From: Hofstenia miamia
Taxonomy: Eukaryota; Xenacoelomorpha; Acoela
Assembly (NCBI GenBank): GCA_004352715.1
Contig: SCFE01000043.1
Coordinates: forward strand, 1,587,978-1,651,977
DNA length: 64,000 bases
Direction of reading: 5' to 3'
Shown: in pieces, positions 50,278 through 59,858 of the stretch
Layout: the number at the start of each line of letters is the position of its first letter
Position numbering within the stretch: the stretch's first letter is position 1
Made by a program: the position numbers and the translations under genes
The notes under the pieces: model-generated
Database searches by the model: none
The model's input: the letters and a program-made list of their open reading frames with translations, nothing else
What the model was told of the DNA's origin: nothing

Positions 50278-50890
50278 CCCTAACCACTATATCTTGATAA
50301 TAGAAGTGTAGCATTTTCCCACTGAAAAATTTCTGACAGTTGCTGTAAAAAATATGTCGAAATCGTATTCAGATCGCAAGAGGCACTTCTGGCAGAAGAC
50401 ATAAAACACATCTTGGAGAATACTTTGATAGCAATTGGTGACCATCCTCTTAAAAATTCCACTGATAGTGGTATTAAGGATATACCAGCAGCTGAACATC
50501 ATTCCGCGTATTTAATAAGCTTTTGGTTTTCTGAAACTTCCAGAGCATGGCCAGCATTAGTATCTGCAAGCGAAACAGTTGAAGGCTGCAGTGAACTAAT
50601 TACAGTCACGTCTAGAGCGGCTGGTGGGCCAGAAGACCAGCATGGCAAAAAAATGTCCCCAAGGATGAGCACGAGACTCAGTAAGGTTAAGCATTTCAAG
50701 CACAGGAGACAAAGCATATTTAGAAACAGTTGCAAAAATAACGTCCCTGAGTCGATCATTACGCGCAATTCTATCACCATCAACCTTGCATGACATAGCA
50801 TGATCACCGAATAAATCCAAAGGCTTAAAGCATTTTTACATTTTTTGTCATAATCAATTAAGGGGATGCCAAGCCGATAACAAAGCAAAT
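50278..50890 (-). pseudogene. C-terminal Cys/His plus PD-(D/E)XK-like nuclease region of an RT element
   Basis: Two minus-strand frames join to give DLFGDHAMSCKVDGDRIARN and LRDVIFATVSK (frame at 50596-50820). PGDIFLPCWSSGPPAALDVTV then follows (frame at 50499-50888), and finally a stop and IPLSVEFLRGWSPIAIKVF with FLQQLSEIFQWENA (50280-50462). GDHA..C.(x)GD and RxN..LRD form the Cys/His motif. The (A/G)DIFLP...ALDVTV segment looks like a PD-(D/E)XK-type nuclease core, with Asp in ALDV as the likely metal ligand. The end (GIxLIPLxVExLxGWS) is also typical of this class. It is related in layout to the element at 46.9-49.5 kb but belongs to a different subfamily. The RT part is missing upstream, where a (TA)n tract (50889-50905) intervenes. 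Confidence 0.7.
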
Positions 50891-50909
50891 ATATATATAT
50901 ATATACATA

Positions 50910-52440
50910 AAATTAATAAATTTTAAAAAGTGGTGTTCCGCAAACTGAATTTTTAGGAAAGCATTGAAGAATGCAAAATTTAATGTTTCGTCATATTATG
51001 CTGTTGCCGAGCAGCTTTAATTTACGGCCCACACTGTAATATAGCTAACAAGGGGATGGTGGTTCCCCAATCAAATTTAACAAGGTGGACTGCGCCTTCC
51101 TTAGCACCCCTGGAGTACAACTCTGGTTGCAGATCTACCCTTTGAAATGGTTTACCTAAACATTTCAAATTGCCTACCTCGATTAGTACTCTCAAGAAAC
51201 ACTTTTGTGCATTTTCTTAAATTTGTGAAGATGGTATATATAATAACAATATAACAGTTGTGGTCCATTAAGTTATATTAAAACTTGTAAAACATTTTCT
51301 TAGTTTCAGGAAAGTCTCTACAAAATATTTTCTACCAAAAAAATTGTCCAAAATATCATCTACTTTTTGTAAGGACTAGTGACCATCGCTCCATATATTC
51401 ACGGAAGTAATGTGTGAAAATATTCCTAATTGCACTCTCACACTGAGTCATGTACAAAGCCAGATATTTTACATTTTCATATTGCCTGAGACCTTGTAAA
51501 ATATGCATTATTGAACCCAATTTTGAACTGTTTGGTACTGCTTGTGCAACGAGAACAACAATTGGCTAAATATAACAGTCATACGTAAATTATGAATACA
51601 ATTTATCGGTGAACAAAATTCAAAATTAATATGTCACTCTGAAAAAATATACCAATTTAAAAGAAAATAGTCGAAATAATATTTGTTTCTGCATCAATGA
51701 TATCCTTATCGACACTACTGAATTTCCAAATAAGACTGCTTTAAAAATTGCCAATTTTTTAAGTGATTTACATATATAAGTGATTGGAGTGTGCACACGA
51801 TTATTTCAGATACGGAGCAAACATTGACCCTCTCAGAAACAAACTTTTCAAAAGCTGAATTTGAAATACTTCTCTACATTATGAACCTTGCAAACTTCAT
51901 TTACTAGATGTTGCAATAAAACATCAAATTTATTTCTTTTTGCATTAAGCACCTCCAATTGGATTGAACCTAAGCTTCCCACTAGTTTTCTTGAAACTAT
52001 CAAACAAAATTGGTACAAATAGAAACGAATACATTGAAAAATCATCCAGCGAATTTGCTGAATTCTCTGAATTGCCCAGAAATATGAACAGGAAAGAGGA
52101 TCATATAACTCTGTTGGTTCTTATTAAAACTGTTCACGTATTCAAGTAATCATGCGTTTTTTCTAACATATTTTTCCATGCAGAAGTGCAAATATATCCC
52201 AAACACGATGGAACAACAAGGCAATAATATATTGTTTGTTGTTTGATCTCTTTTATCAAAACAGCTCCTACAGTCTTAAGTTTCTTAATATGTATATATA
52301 TATATATCAGAATTACTTCCAAAACATGTCTTATTTGATCAAAAAATGCAAAAAACACTTCTTATAAAAAAATGGAGATATCTGCTTTTAAATTCAATTT
52401 TTGTGAATTATTCTACTAGAAAATATTACTATTATATTAT
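50910..52440. other. AT-rich stretch, nothing firmly recognised
   Basis: Contains a G+C-richer patch at about 51045-51135 (caccatccccttg-type and cacccctgg words) that might be a repeat end, and several short open frames without domains. It may include the decayed remainder of the Harbinger element to its right. Confidence 0.45.
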
Positions 52441-52447
52441 TCATTCA

Positions 52448-52834
52448 TCATAAATTATTTTTGTATAACGAAATATATGAGTAATTGATACTGAATAAAT
52501 ATATGTTGAAAATATTAAGTCTAACTTTGCGCAATTTTTCAGCAACTATTCCTAGGTTCCTAACAAATGTTTCATAATAAACATGTTTCCATTTAAATTC
52601 AATGACTACAACCAAAATATCCATGGCTGGAGTGATCGATTTTTGTAACCAGGACGAAAGAGGAAAATCTCCATCTGTTACCAACCATGAAACCATCGAA
52701 GAAGGCTTTGCAATAAGCTCTACGTTAACTGAAAGCGGATGATTGTAAAAAGAATGGTCTACATCACGCCAAGATTTAAAGCAAGGCACCAAGGTATCTT
52801 GAATTTTCAATTCAACGTCTTTTATTGGACACAT
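52448..52834 (-). pseudogene. PIF/Harbinger transposase (DDE_Tnp_4-type) C-terminal fragment
   Basis: A 128-codon minus-strand frame. SWRDVDHSFYNHPLS corresponds to the W(P)GSxHDS...S block; the HD pair reads DH here. WLVTDGDFPLSSWLQKSIT matches the highly conserved (V)GDGxFPLSSWLQKP block carrying the second catalytic Asp. ETFVRNLGIVAEKLRKVRL corresponds to the terminal E..FG.LK.R segment, with the catalytic Glu in ET. Family members cut and paste DNA between short terminal inverted repeats. The N-terminal half is absent. It sits just inside a TIR-like terminus at 52890-52932 on the same strand. Confidence 0.65.
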
Positions 52835-52889
52835 TAAGTTAATATTAATTTCTCTTTTGTTCTAAACACACTTTGATGCACTATATAGT

Positions 52890-52932
52890 ATAATTGCCAT
52901 GGCCCCCTGGCCCTCCCCTAGCCACAGCCCTG
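52890..52932 (-). repeat. DNA-transposon terminus (CAGGGCTGTGGC...)
   Basis: Read on the minus strand from 52932 this begins CAGGGCTGTGGCTAGGGGAG, a G-rich end typical of hAT or Harbinger termini, just upstream of the transposase fragment. It abuts (TA)n. No matching second terminus was found, so the element boundary on the other side is unknown. Confidence 0.45.
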
Positions 52933-52937
52933 ATATA

Positions 52938-52975
<38 letters not shown>

Positions 52976-53680
52976 ATTGTATGAATACGATGCAAATAAA
53001 TTCTTAATTTATGGCACCTGCTAGCAGTAATAATAACATTTCATTTAAAGATACTGTCTCATTTTTTTTGCAAATAGCACTGCTGGGTGGATATATCATT
53101 AAAACCGATATACAAAGTAGCGGCGGAATTAAAATTTAGGGGTTGTAAACATGCAACTAGTCGAAAACTTTTTTACAACTTGCCCTGTCATTTAAAACTG
53201 TCAGGCTATCTGCAGATCCAATATTTCCAAAAAAAAGAAAAATGATCAACTAAAATATATATATATTTTTATATCATAATTTTGAAAATTAATACAATAT
53301 AAAAAAAATTCACAACTACGTGAGATGGCACTAATAAATTCTTGGATTACTTCCAAATAATTAAAACGATTTATCCATTTCTTATGAGAATTAGAATTGG
53401 AATTTATTATATATCTAAGAACAAAACGCTTAGATAAATGGGAACTAAAAAGTTTCATGCATTAAACAGCAGTCGATTTGGAAATGCTCTTTTAAACTAT
53501 TCTGTCCTTATCTTAAGTTGATAATAGACAGATTTTTCGGCCCTTGCACGTCGGCTGTTCGGCTCTCTTCGGGGTGGCAACAAGTCTAAAAGAAGATGAT
53601 CGACATTAGAGTTCATTTGCCTGAGGACCCTTTTGTCAGATTCTGCAACTATCTCCTCCAGACAGCCAATTTTTCTACTA
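52976..53680 (-). mobile_element. LINE 3' end, copy B (matches 22680-23388)
   Basis: Same 3' UTR and ORF2 C-terminus as copy A at 22.68-23.39 kb, on the same strand, differing by about 1% by eye. It is cut by a 1000-N gap at 53681. A (TA)n tract with TTA variants (52932-52975) lies at its 3' side, as in copy A. The two copies probably share a recent source, or the genome carries many copies of this LINE. Because both adjoin placeholder gaps, a scaffolding error that duplicated the segment cannot be excluded. Confidence 0.85.
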
Positions 53681-54680
53681 NNNNNNNNNNNNNNNNNNNN
53701 NNNNNNNNNNNNNNNNNNNNNNNNNNNNNNNNNNNNNNNNNNNNNNNNNNNNNNNNNNNNNNNNNNNNNNNNNNNNNNNNNNNNNNNNNNNNNNNNNNNN
53801 NNNNNNNNNNNNNNNNNNNNNNNNNNNNNNNNNNNNNNNNNNNNNNNNNNNNNNNNNNNNNNNNNNNNNNNNNNNNNNNNNNNNNNNNNNNNNNNNNNNN
53901 NNNNNNNNNNNNNNNNNNNNNNNNNNNNNNNNNNNNNNNNNNNNNNNNNNNNNNNNNNNNNNNNNNNNNNNNNNNNNNNNNNNNNNNNNNNNNNNNNNNN
54001 NNNNNNNNNNNNNNNNNNNNNNNNNNNNNNNNNNNNNNNNNNNNNNNNNNNNNNNNNNNNNNNNNNNNNNNNNNNNNNNNNNNNNNNNNNNNNNNNNNNN
54101 NNNNNNNNNNNNNNNNNNNNNNNNNNNNNNNNNNNNNNNNNNNNNNNNNNNNNNNNNNNNNNNNNNNNNNNNNNNNNNNNNNNNNNNNNNNNNNNNNNNN
54201 NNNNNNNNNNNNNNNNNNNNNNNNNNNNNNNNNNNNNNNNNNNNNNNNNNNNNNNNNNNNNNNNNNNNNNNNNNNNNNNNNNNNNNNNNNNNNNNNNNNN
54301 NNNNNNNNNNNNNNNNNNNNNNNNNNNNNNNNNNNNNNNNNNNNNNNNNNNNNNNNNNNNNNNNNNNNNNNNNNNNNNNNNNNNNNNNNNNNNNNNNNNN
54401 NNNNNNNNNNNNNNNNNNNNNNNNNNNNNNNNNNNNNNNNNNNNNNNNNNNNNNNNNNNNNNNNNNNNNNNNNNNNNNNNNNNNNNNNNNNNNNNNNNNN
54501 NNNNNNNNNNNNNNNNNNNNNNNNNNNNNNNNNNNNNNNNNNNNNNNNNNNNNNNNNNNNNNNNNNNNNNNNNNNNNNNNNNNNNNNNNNNNNNNNNNNN
54601 NNNNNNNNNNNNNNNNNNNNNNNNNNNNNNNNNNNNNNNNNNNNNNNNNNNNNNNNNNNNNNNNNNNNNNNNNNNNNNNN
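53681..54680. other. Assembly gap (1000 N)
   Basis: Exactly 1000 N between the LINE 3' end copy B and a (TA)n tract (54681-54697). Confidence 0.99.
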
Positions 54681-54699
54681 TATATATATATATATATTA

Positions 54700-55590
54700 C
54701 AGTAATATCCAATATCCCGTTTGGCTGCTGTCGGTTTCTTTATGTTTCGAAAATCAAAATTTTCAATCAATATTTTTTGAGGCAGCCTAGTGCACATGTA
54801 ATAGAGCTTAGTGCACAGTGTAGCACACTGGTACAGCTTAGTACATACTTAACAGAGCCTATTAAAGAAAATATATCGAAATAATATCGACAATGATATA
54901 AATAGATCTTAAACGTGGAAAATATATGTATGATTAATATAAGCGAAATTATAAATAATAAAAATATAAATGTGCAAAATTGTTTATATGACCATCACTG
55001 ACCGATCTCCAAATTCAAAAAAGGTGGACTCAAAATCATGGGATTGTCAAAAGGTTCTAAACTTGTTAACACTGAAGTATTAGAATGCATTCATTTTCAG
55101 ATATTTTGTAACTTGGGTATCAGTGAAAAAATAATAATAATAATAATAAAATGACATTATTTAAGCCTGAATAACAAAAATATTAAAAATTGAAAGAAGA
55201 AAAACAAATATTACGGGCAGAGAAGAGAGTTTTTAAATCTATATGAATTATCAGTGCTTAAGAAGATTAGCATATGACGCATTTACAGTTTTAAGAAGTT
55301 TAGGAGCATCAAAAACAGATATGTTTTAATGTGCAGGCAATTTGCAAGTCTCGTAACTATTAAAATATGATTGCCGAGTCTTTGCTTCCTTAAGTTTTAA
55401 TGTTCTTATCTTATTTATGTTAGTTAAGATAAGATAAGATAATCTTTATTCAGATAAATGTTAACAATTAAATAACTGATAATTTATCTGAATAGCGTCA
55501 TTAAATTTACAAAAACCACATATATACAATTCAGATAAAATTACAAAAGAAATCTTGCAGGCTATGAATAAATTACTATAGTACTATTTT
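54700..55590. other. AT-rich non-coding stretch
   Basis: No coding signal. Contains an (ATA)n run near 55130-55148 and a short agataagataagat run near 55425-55445, which lies next to the 3' end of the LINE that follows on the minus strand. Confidence 0.5.
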
Positions 55591-55599
55591 AATAACGAG

Positions 55600-57190
55600 T
55601 TTTAGTACGAGTTATAGTCATTGTTATAAAATTTGTATCCTAGCCTTGATTTTCCAGAAATATATTTTTGCTCTTTAAATGATTTTAATTTTTCAATATT
55701 TTTAATTTCTTTAGGTAGTGAATTCCAGTTTCGAATGGCGACATTAATGAAGGATTTCTTTAAAAATTTTCCTTATTCTTAACACATGTAAAAAGCTTTG
55801 ATCTTGAATTCTGTTTATGAGTAAATCCCGGTATTTTAATCGTATTATAAAGTGGTAGGTTTCTGATTAGCTTGAAGGATGTCAGAAGGGTATTCAATAT
55901 AACCAGTTGTTTTGGAAAAAGAATTGACTTAGAAATGTACTGTTTCATTTTCAATGAGTTTTTCGTTGTGACATTTAATGGCCATCTTAATTCAATATCA
56001 AGTTTTTTATAAAGCACTTCGCTTAGGTCAGTAAATAAAATTTTTGCGTAATTACGGTGACTCATGATGAAAGCATAGAAGAATTGAATTATCGCACAAG
56101 ATGCTAATTGCCTAATTATACCTATAGCTAATTTTCTAACTATTAAATTGATGTAAGAGTTGAATTTTAGCTTTGAGTCAATAGTTACTCCTAGGTACTT
56201 GAAAAGTAAGTAAGTAAGTAAGTAAGTAAGTAANACAAGTTTTTCGAAGCATATTGGCGCTGTAAAGAGTCAAGAATTTGATCAGCTCTATCTCCTGAAT
56301 CTGCTGAACCCGGAATTACTGGGTTATTATCGTCGGCAAAGGTCGTCAAAGAATAATTCATTACTACTGGTGAGTCCCTCACTATGTCATCTGTTGCTGC
56401 GTTGAAGAGAACCGGGCCACTGACGGTTCCCTGCGATACTCCGAGATTTGTTGTGCGTAGCTCCGAGTCCACACCATTGAGAGTTGTGTACTGTGATCGC
56501 CCGGTCAAGAAACTGCTATATAGCCGTATTACATTGGCGTCGATTGTTGGTACAATGCTCTTGAGCCCCGTGATTATTGCTGACTGGCGGACTGTATCGA
56601 AGGAAAATAAACATTATTTACATTTAAAGTCACTGCAGAAACATCGACATTGCTTTTATTCGGCTGCAAAATACAAAATTCTGTTTTAGCTTCATTAATA
56701 TTCAACTTGTACATACAAAAGTATTTTGATAAATTTGTTACAATTCAATTCAATAGATTCCGCTGCTATTGCATTGATGAATTATCGCTGAAAATGCAAG
56801 TGTCATCGGCATATTGGATTAAATTGCAATTAGTTATAGAATGCATATCATTTACATAAATGCTAAAAAGAAGACGACCTAGAATCGTACCTTGAGGCAC
56901 CCCATTGTAAGCCGGTAACCATTCTGAAAAAATATCATTGAATTTAACTCTTTGGAATCTTTGATTGAGGTAACTAGTTATCAATTGTTTACTATTACTA
57001 GAAAATCGGAAGTAAGATAGTTTTTCAATTAGAATGTTATGATTAATCGAATCAAAGGCTTTTGAAAGATCTAAACAAGCTATAGCTACAAATTTATTAG
57101 AATCAAGTGATGCTCTCCAAGTTTCAATAGCATTTAATAATGCATCAGTTGTTGAGAAATTTTTGAAAAATCCTAGACAAATGCTAGCGA
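55600..57190 (-). pseudogene. CR1/Jockey-type LINE RT, truncated, with a foreign RT segment inside
   Basis: On the minus strand FFKNFSTTDALL (about 57140-57175) and CLDLSKAFDSINH (motif A, about 57040-57090) come first. QRVKFNDIFSEWLP, GVPQGTILGRLLFSIYVND (motif B, about 56855-56910) and QYADDTCIFSD (catalytic, about 56795-56825) follow. NEAKTEFCILQPNK comes before an interruption of about 400 bp. The reading resumes at KYLGVTIDSKLKFN (about 56150-56195) and ends with NWNSLPKEI (about 55705-55730). It is the same family as the plus-strand copy at 58.5-62.25 kb, sharing long identical peptide stretches. The N-terminal half is missing. The foreign segment at 56207-56607 belongs to a different RT subfamily. 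Confidence 0.87.
56207..56607 (-). mobile_element. Nested RT fragment of another LINE subfamily with (TAAG)n edge
   Basis: A minus-strand frame with FDTVRQSAII, LTGRSQYTTLNGV, GVSQGTVSGPVLFN (motif B) and TFADDNN (catalytic box) interrupts the surrounding LINE, which has its own motifs A, B and C. It ends at a (TAAG)n tract (56208-56233) with a single N at 56234. Both 5' and 3' parts of the inserted element are missing, which is unusual for LINE insertions (normally 5' truncated only), so an assembly join is possible. Confidence 0.7.
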
Positions 57191-57199
57191 CCGCTTGTA

Positions 57200-58250
57200 T
57201 GGTACTCTAACATGAATTGCTCTTTTCGGCGCCTCAAATTTTTACCTAGCTCTTCCACTGATTATCGCAGAAACTTTGAGTCAAAAGTTTTTCAGGCCAC
57301 TTGAATAAAATGATAGCTTGTATAATCAAAATGGTATTTTGTTTCTAAATTTGATGAAAGAAAACTAATCATGTAAAAATTTTGGGAATTTCAAGTAAAA
57401 ACATTGCATAAGTGAGATCAATTGGGCCTTAAGATGTCGGAATTGTGCTTTGTTTGAATTTATTTCTCTCTTCAATGCCAAAAGCTCAAAAAAAGGATCA
57501 AGTCAATGAAGAATAGAATAGAATTTCTTACTAAGTGTAGTACATTGGCATAACTAAAAACCTCAACAAAAGTTTCTAATACTACACTTAATAATAACAT
57601 GAAGTGCAAAAATAATAAACCACAACTACAAAAACATGGATGCCGAATTTACAGTTTACCAAGTTTATTGCTAATATTATTTTAACTAATGATATTTTTT
57701 AAAAATCTGAAATCCTTTCCATGACGTAGAACGATTTTAGGGATATGCCTTGCTTACGGAGTTAGTCATTGATTTGACTTTTAAGTTTTCTGCAACTTTT
57801 AATTCATTTTACTTCAATTGGTAAGTTATTCCATAGTTCAATTGTTGAGTTTAAAAATGAATTTTTAAGAAAATGTTTTTTAAACTTCACTTTTCTGAAT
57901 TTTTAGGCAAAAATTATAAAATTCTGAAATCTTTCAAATTCATATTAATTCAATAGAATGTAAACATAATTTCTACTGTATTAGGTTTGTAATTACTTGA
58001 TGGGGAACATAAAACATAGAAATAAGAGATTGCTTTATTTATAAAGTCCAAGATAGTTCCACAGGTGAAATCAAATTTTCTTCATGAATATTAATATGTT
58101 TGATAGAATTATCACACGTTACAATGAAAATTCTATAATAGAAAATTTCCGATCATTTCAATCTGTAATTCAAAGCTATTCAAAGTCATACCAAGGAAAA
58201 TTTTTACTATTAGTTATGGTTCCATTAAATTAAAATTTTTGTGTCGTGAA
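57200..58250. other. AT-rich stretch with possible LINE debris
   Basis: No clear gene. Phrases such as taagttattccatagttcaattg (57820-57842) resemble the reverse complement of WN.L-type LINE C-termini, suggesting more decayed LINE sequence on the minus strand near 57480-57900. Confidence 0.4.
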
Positions 58251-58252
58251 AC

Positions 58253-58324
58253 TTCATAACGCGTAATGATTTCATAACGCGTAATGATTTCATAACGCGT
58301 AATGATTTCATAATGCGTAATTAT
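58253..58324. repeat. 18-bp tandem repeat, four copies, with ACGCGT palindrome
   Basis: The unit ttcataacgcgtaatgat is repeated at 58253, 58271, 58289 and 58307, the last with changes (aatgcg, aattat). Each good unit carries the CpG-rich palindrome ACGCGT. Because 18 is a multiple of three, the minus strand reads as a hexapeptide repeat (RYEIIT) in a 64-codon frame at 58214-58408. Confidence 0.95.
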
Positions 58325-58599
58325 TTCGTCGCGAGCAGTCGGCTCTGATGAGCGCGCTTTGCTGAGATCAATTACCTCCGCAGCATCCGCGGATGTTCGC
58401 TGACACAATTATCCCGCACAAAGTTATTAGCACCGTTCAAAGCTTTAACAAAAGAAGAACTCTGTACATTTCACCTACTCCTATCTAAATTCTCTGAAGC
58501 CTGCTACACTGAAGATGCAATCACCGATGATATGAAACGCAGATCACTCCAAATATTTCCAACACACAAACGCAAACACCATCAACAGAAAACTCAACG

Positions 58600-59190
58600 C
58601 CTAAAGACATGAATCCTTCCAAGACACCGCGAGATTCCAACCAAAGAAGCTAAGAGAAGGCACCGATTTTCTCACCATAGGGACATCGATGTATCGACAT
58701 CTGCGTTCGAAGCACTTGATTAAAGGACACACTGTCACCGTACACTTTTATCCTGGAGCAATAATAGATGACATTTCCCACGCGCTACAACGTTATACGC
58801 CCAATGACAAAATTAAGAACGTCCTCGTCACAGTCGGACGAAATGACATAATGCAAAATATCACTGACATTAAGGATAAGTTTTCAAATTTAATTAAGCA
58901 CGTTAGTAACAATTTTAGGCACGCTAAGATCCACGCCGGGGAAGCTGCACCATTTCCAAATAGTCACCCTCACCAAAAAAGCTGAAGAACTCAACATTTT
59001 ATTTTACCAAGAAATTATATATTATTAAATTACACAGTTTTGAAAATTTCAAATATTTTTTATTTAGGAAATCACCCTAATTCTGATTTTTTTACATGGA
59101 ATGGCATACATTTTTCTATACGTGGATATGCGAAACTTGCTGGAGCAATCAAGTCCTGCTTCGAAGAACCGCACTTAGTTAACCACACGT
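58600..59190 (+). pseudogene. LINE ORF1 with SGNH/esterase-like domain (plus-strand copy)
   Basis: The plus-strand reading has FLTIGTSMYRHLRSKHL (about 58660-58712), a block I with Ser in GTS. VTVHFYPGAIIDDISHAL follows, then NVLVTVGRNDIMQN (about 58818-58860), a GxND-type block III. FFTWNGIHFSIRGYAKLA (about 59085-59135) is the final block, where the expected Asp of DGIH is Asn. The frame shifts at least once, after 58985. Homologous blocks occur on the minus strand at 31.84-32.47 kb. It lies upstream of an endonuclease and RT on the same strand, the normal order in a CR1-type LINE. Confidence 0.65.
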
Positions 59191-59687
59191 GACGTTATCA
59201 AACCATTAAGCACAGCATGCCGCCCATTATCAACATCGTAATCAATCAGCGCTAAATCAGCCGGTTTACACACGACGGGCCACCGCAGTACCTCATCATC
59301 GCACTTACTCAGAAGTCGCCGCTACACTGCCCCCATTGTCAATTAACACTGCACGCGATCTAATCCAGCAGTTAAGAAACATCTTAAGTGTTAACTATGT
59401 CTTGTGAATTACTATATATTTGTTTCCAAACGCCCAGTCTACGGACAACTTACTATAACCCTAAATTCAGATATACTTTCACAACAAAAATCTCTCTATT
59501 TGCCGTTATATATCTCATTTTTACTCTTAACACTTGCGAAACTAATTTACTTTTGCTAAAGCCCTTCTATTTTCATGTTTATAAGTCATCTATTCATAGT
59601 AAAAGCAAAAATTTTGTTTCTATCAATCACGCTTTCGTTCTTATCAGCATTAAAAAGAAATTAATAACAACTATTATATGTTACATC

Positions 59688-59858
59688 NNNNNNNNNNNNN
59701 NNNNNNNNNNNNNNNNNNNNNNNNNNNNNNNNNNNNNNNNNNNNNNNNNNNNNNNNNNNNNNNNNNNNNNNNNNNNNNNNNNNNNNNNNNNNNNNNNNNN
59801 NNNNNNNNNNNNNNNNNNNNNNNNNNNNNNNNNNNNNNNNNNNNNNNNNNNNNNNNNN
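59688..59858. other. Assembly gap (171 N)
   Basis: 171 N between the ORF1 region and the readable endonuclease. The start of ORF2 probably lies inside or just before it. Confidence 0.98.

Noticed and set aside
50413-50793. 126-codon plus-strand frame
   Set aside because: It lies opposite the minus-strand nuclease-like region, whose motifs are convincing, so it is a shadow.
52890-53680. Direct repeats at 22.7 and 53.0 kb as LTRs of one 30-kb element
   Set aside because: The repeats encode a LINE ORF2 C-terminus and lack TG...CA ends; the DNA between them is a mixture of unrelated elements.
58253-58324. CRISPR-like array
   Set aside because: The units are contiguous with no spacers, and the genome is eukaryotic; it is a simple tandem repeat.
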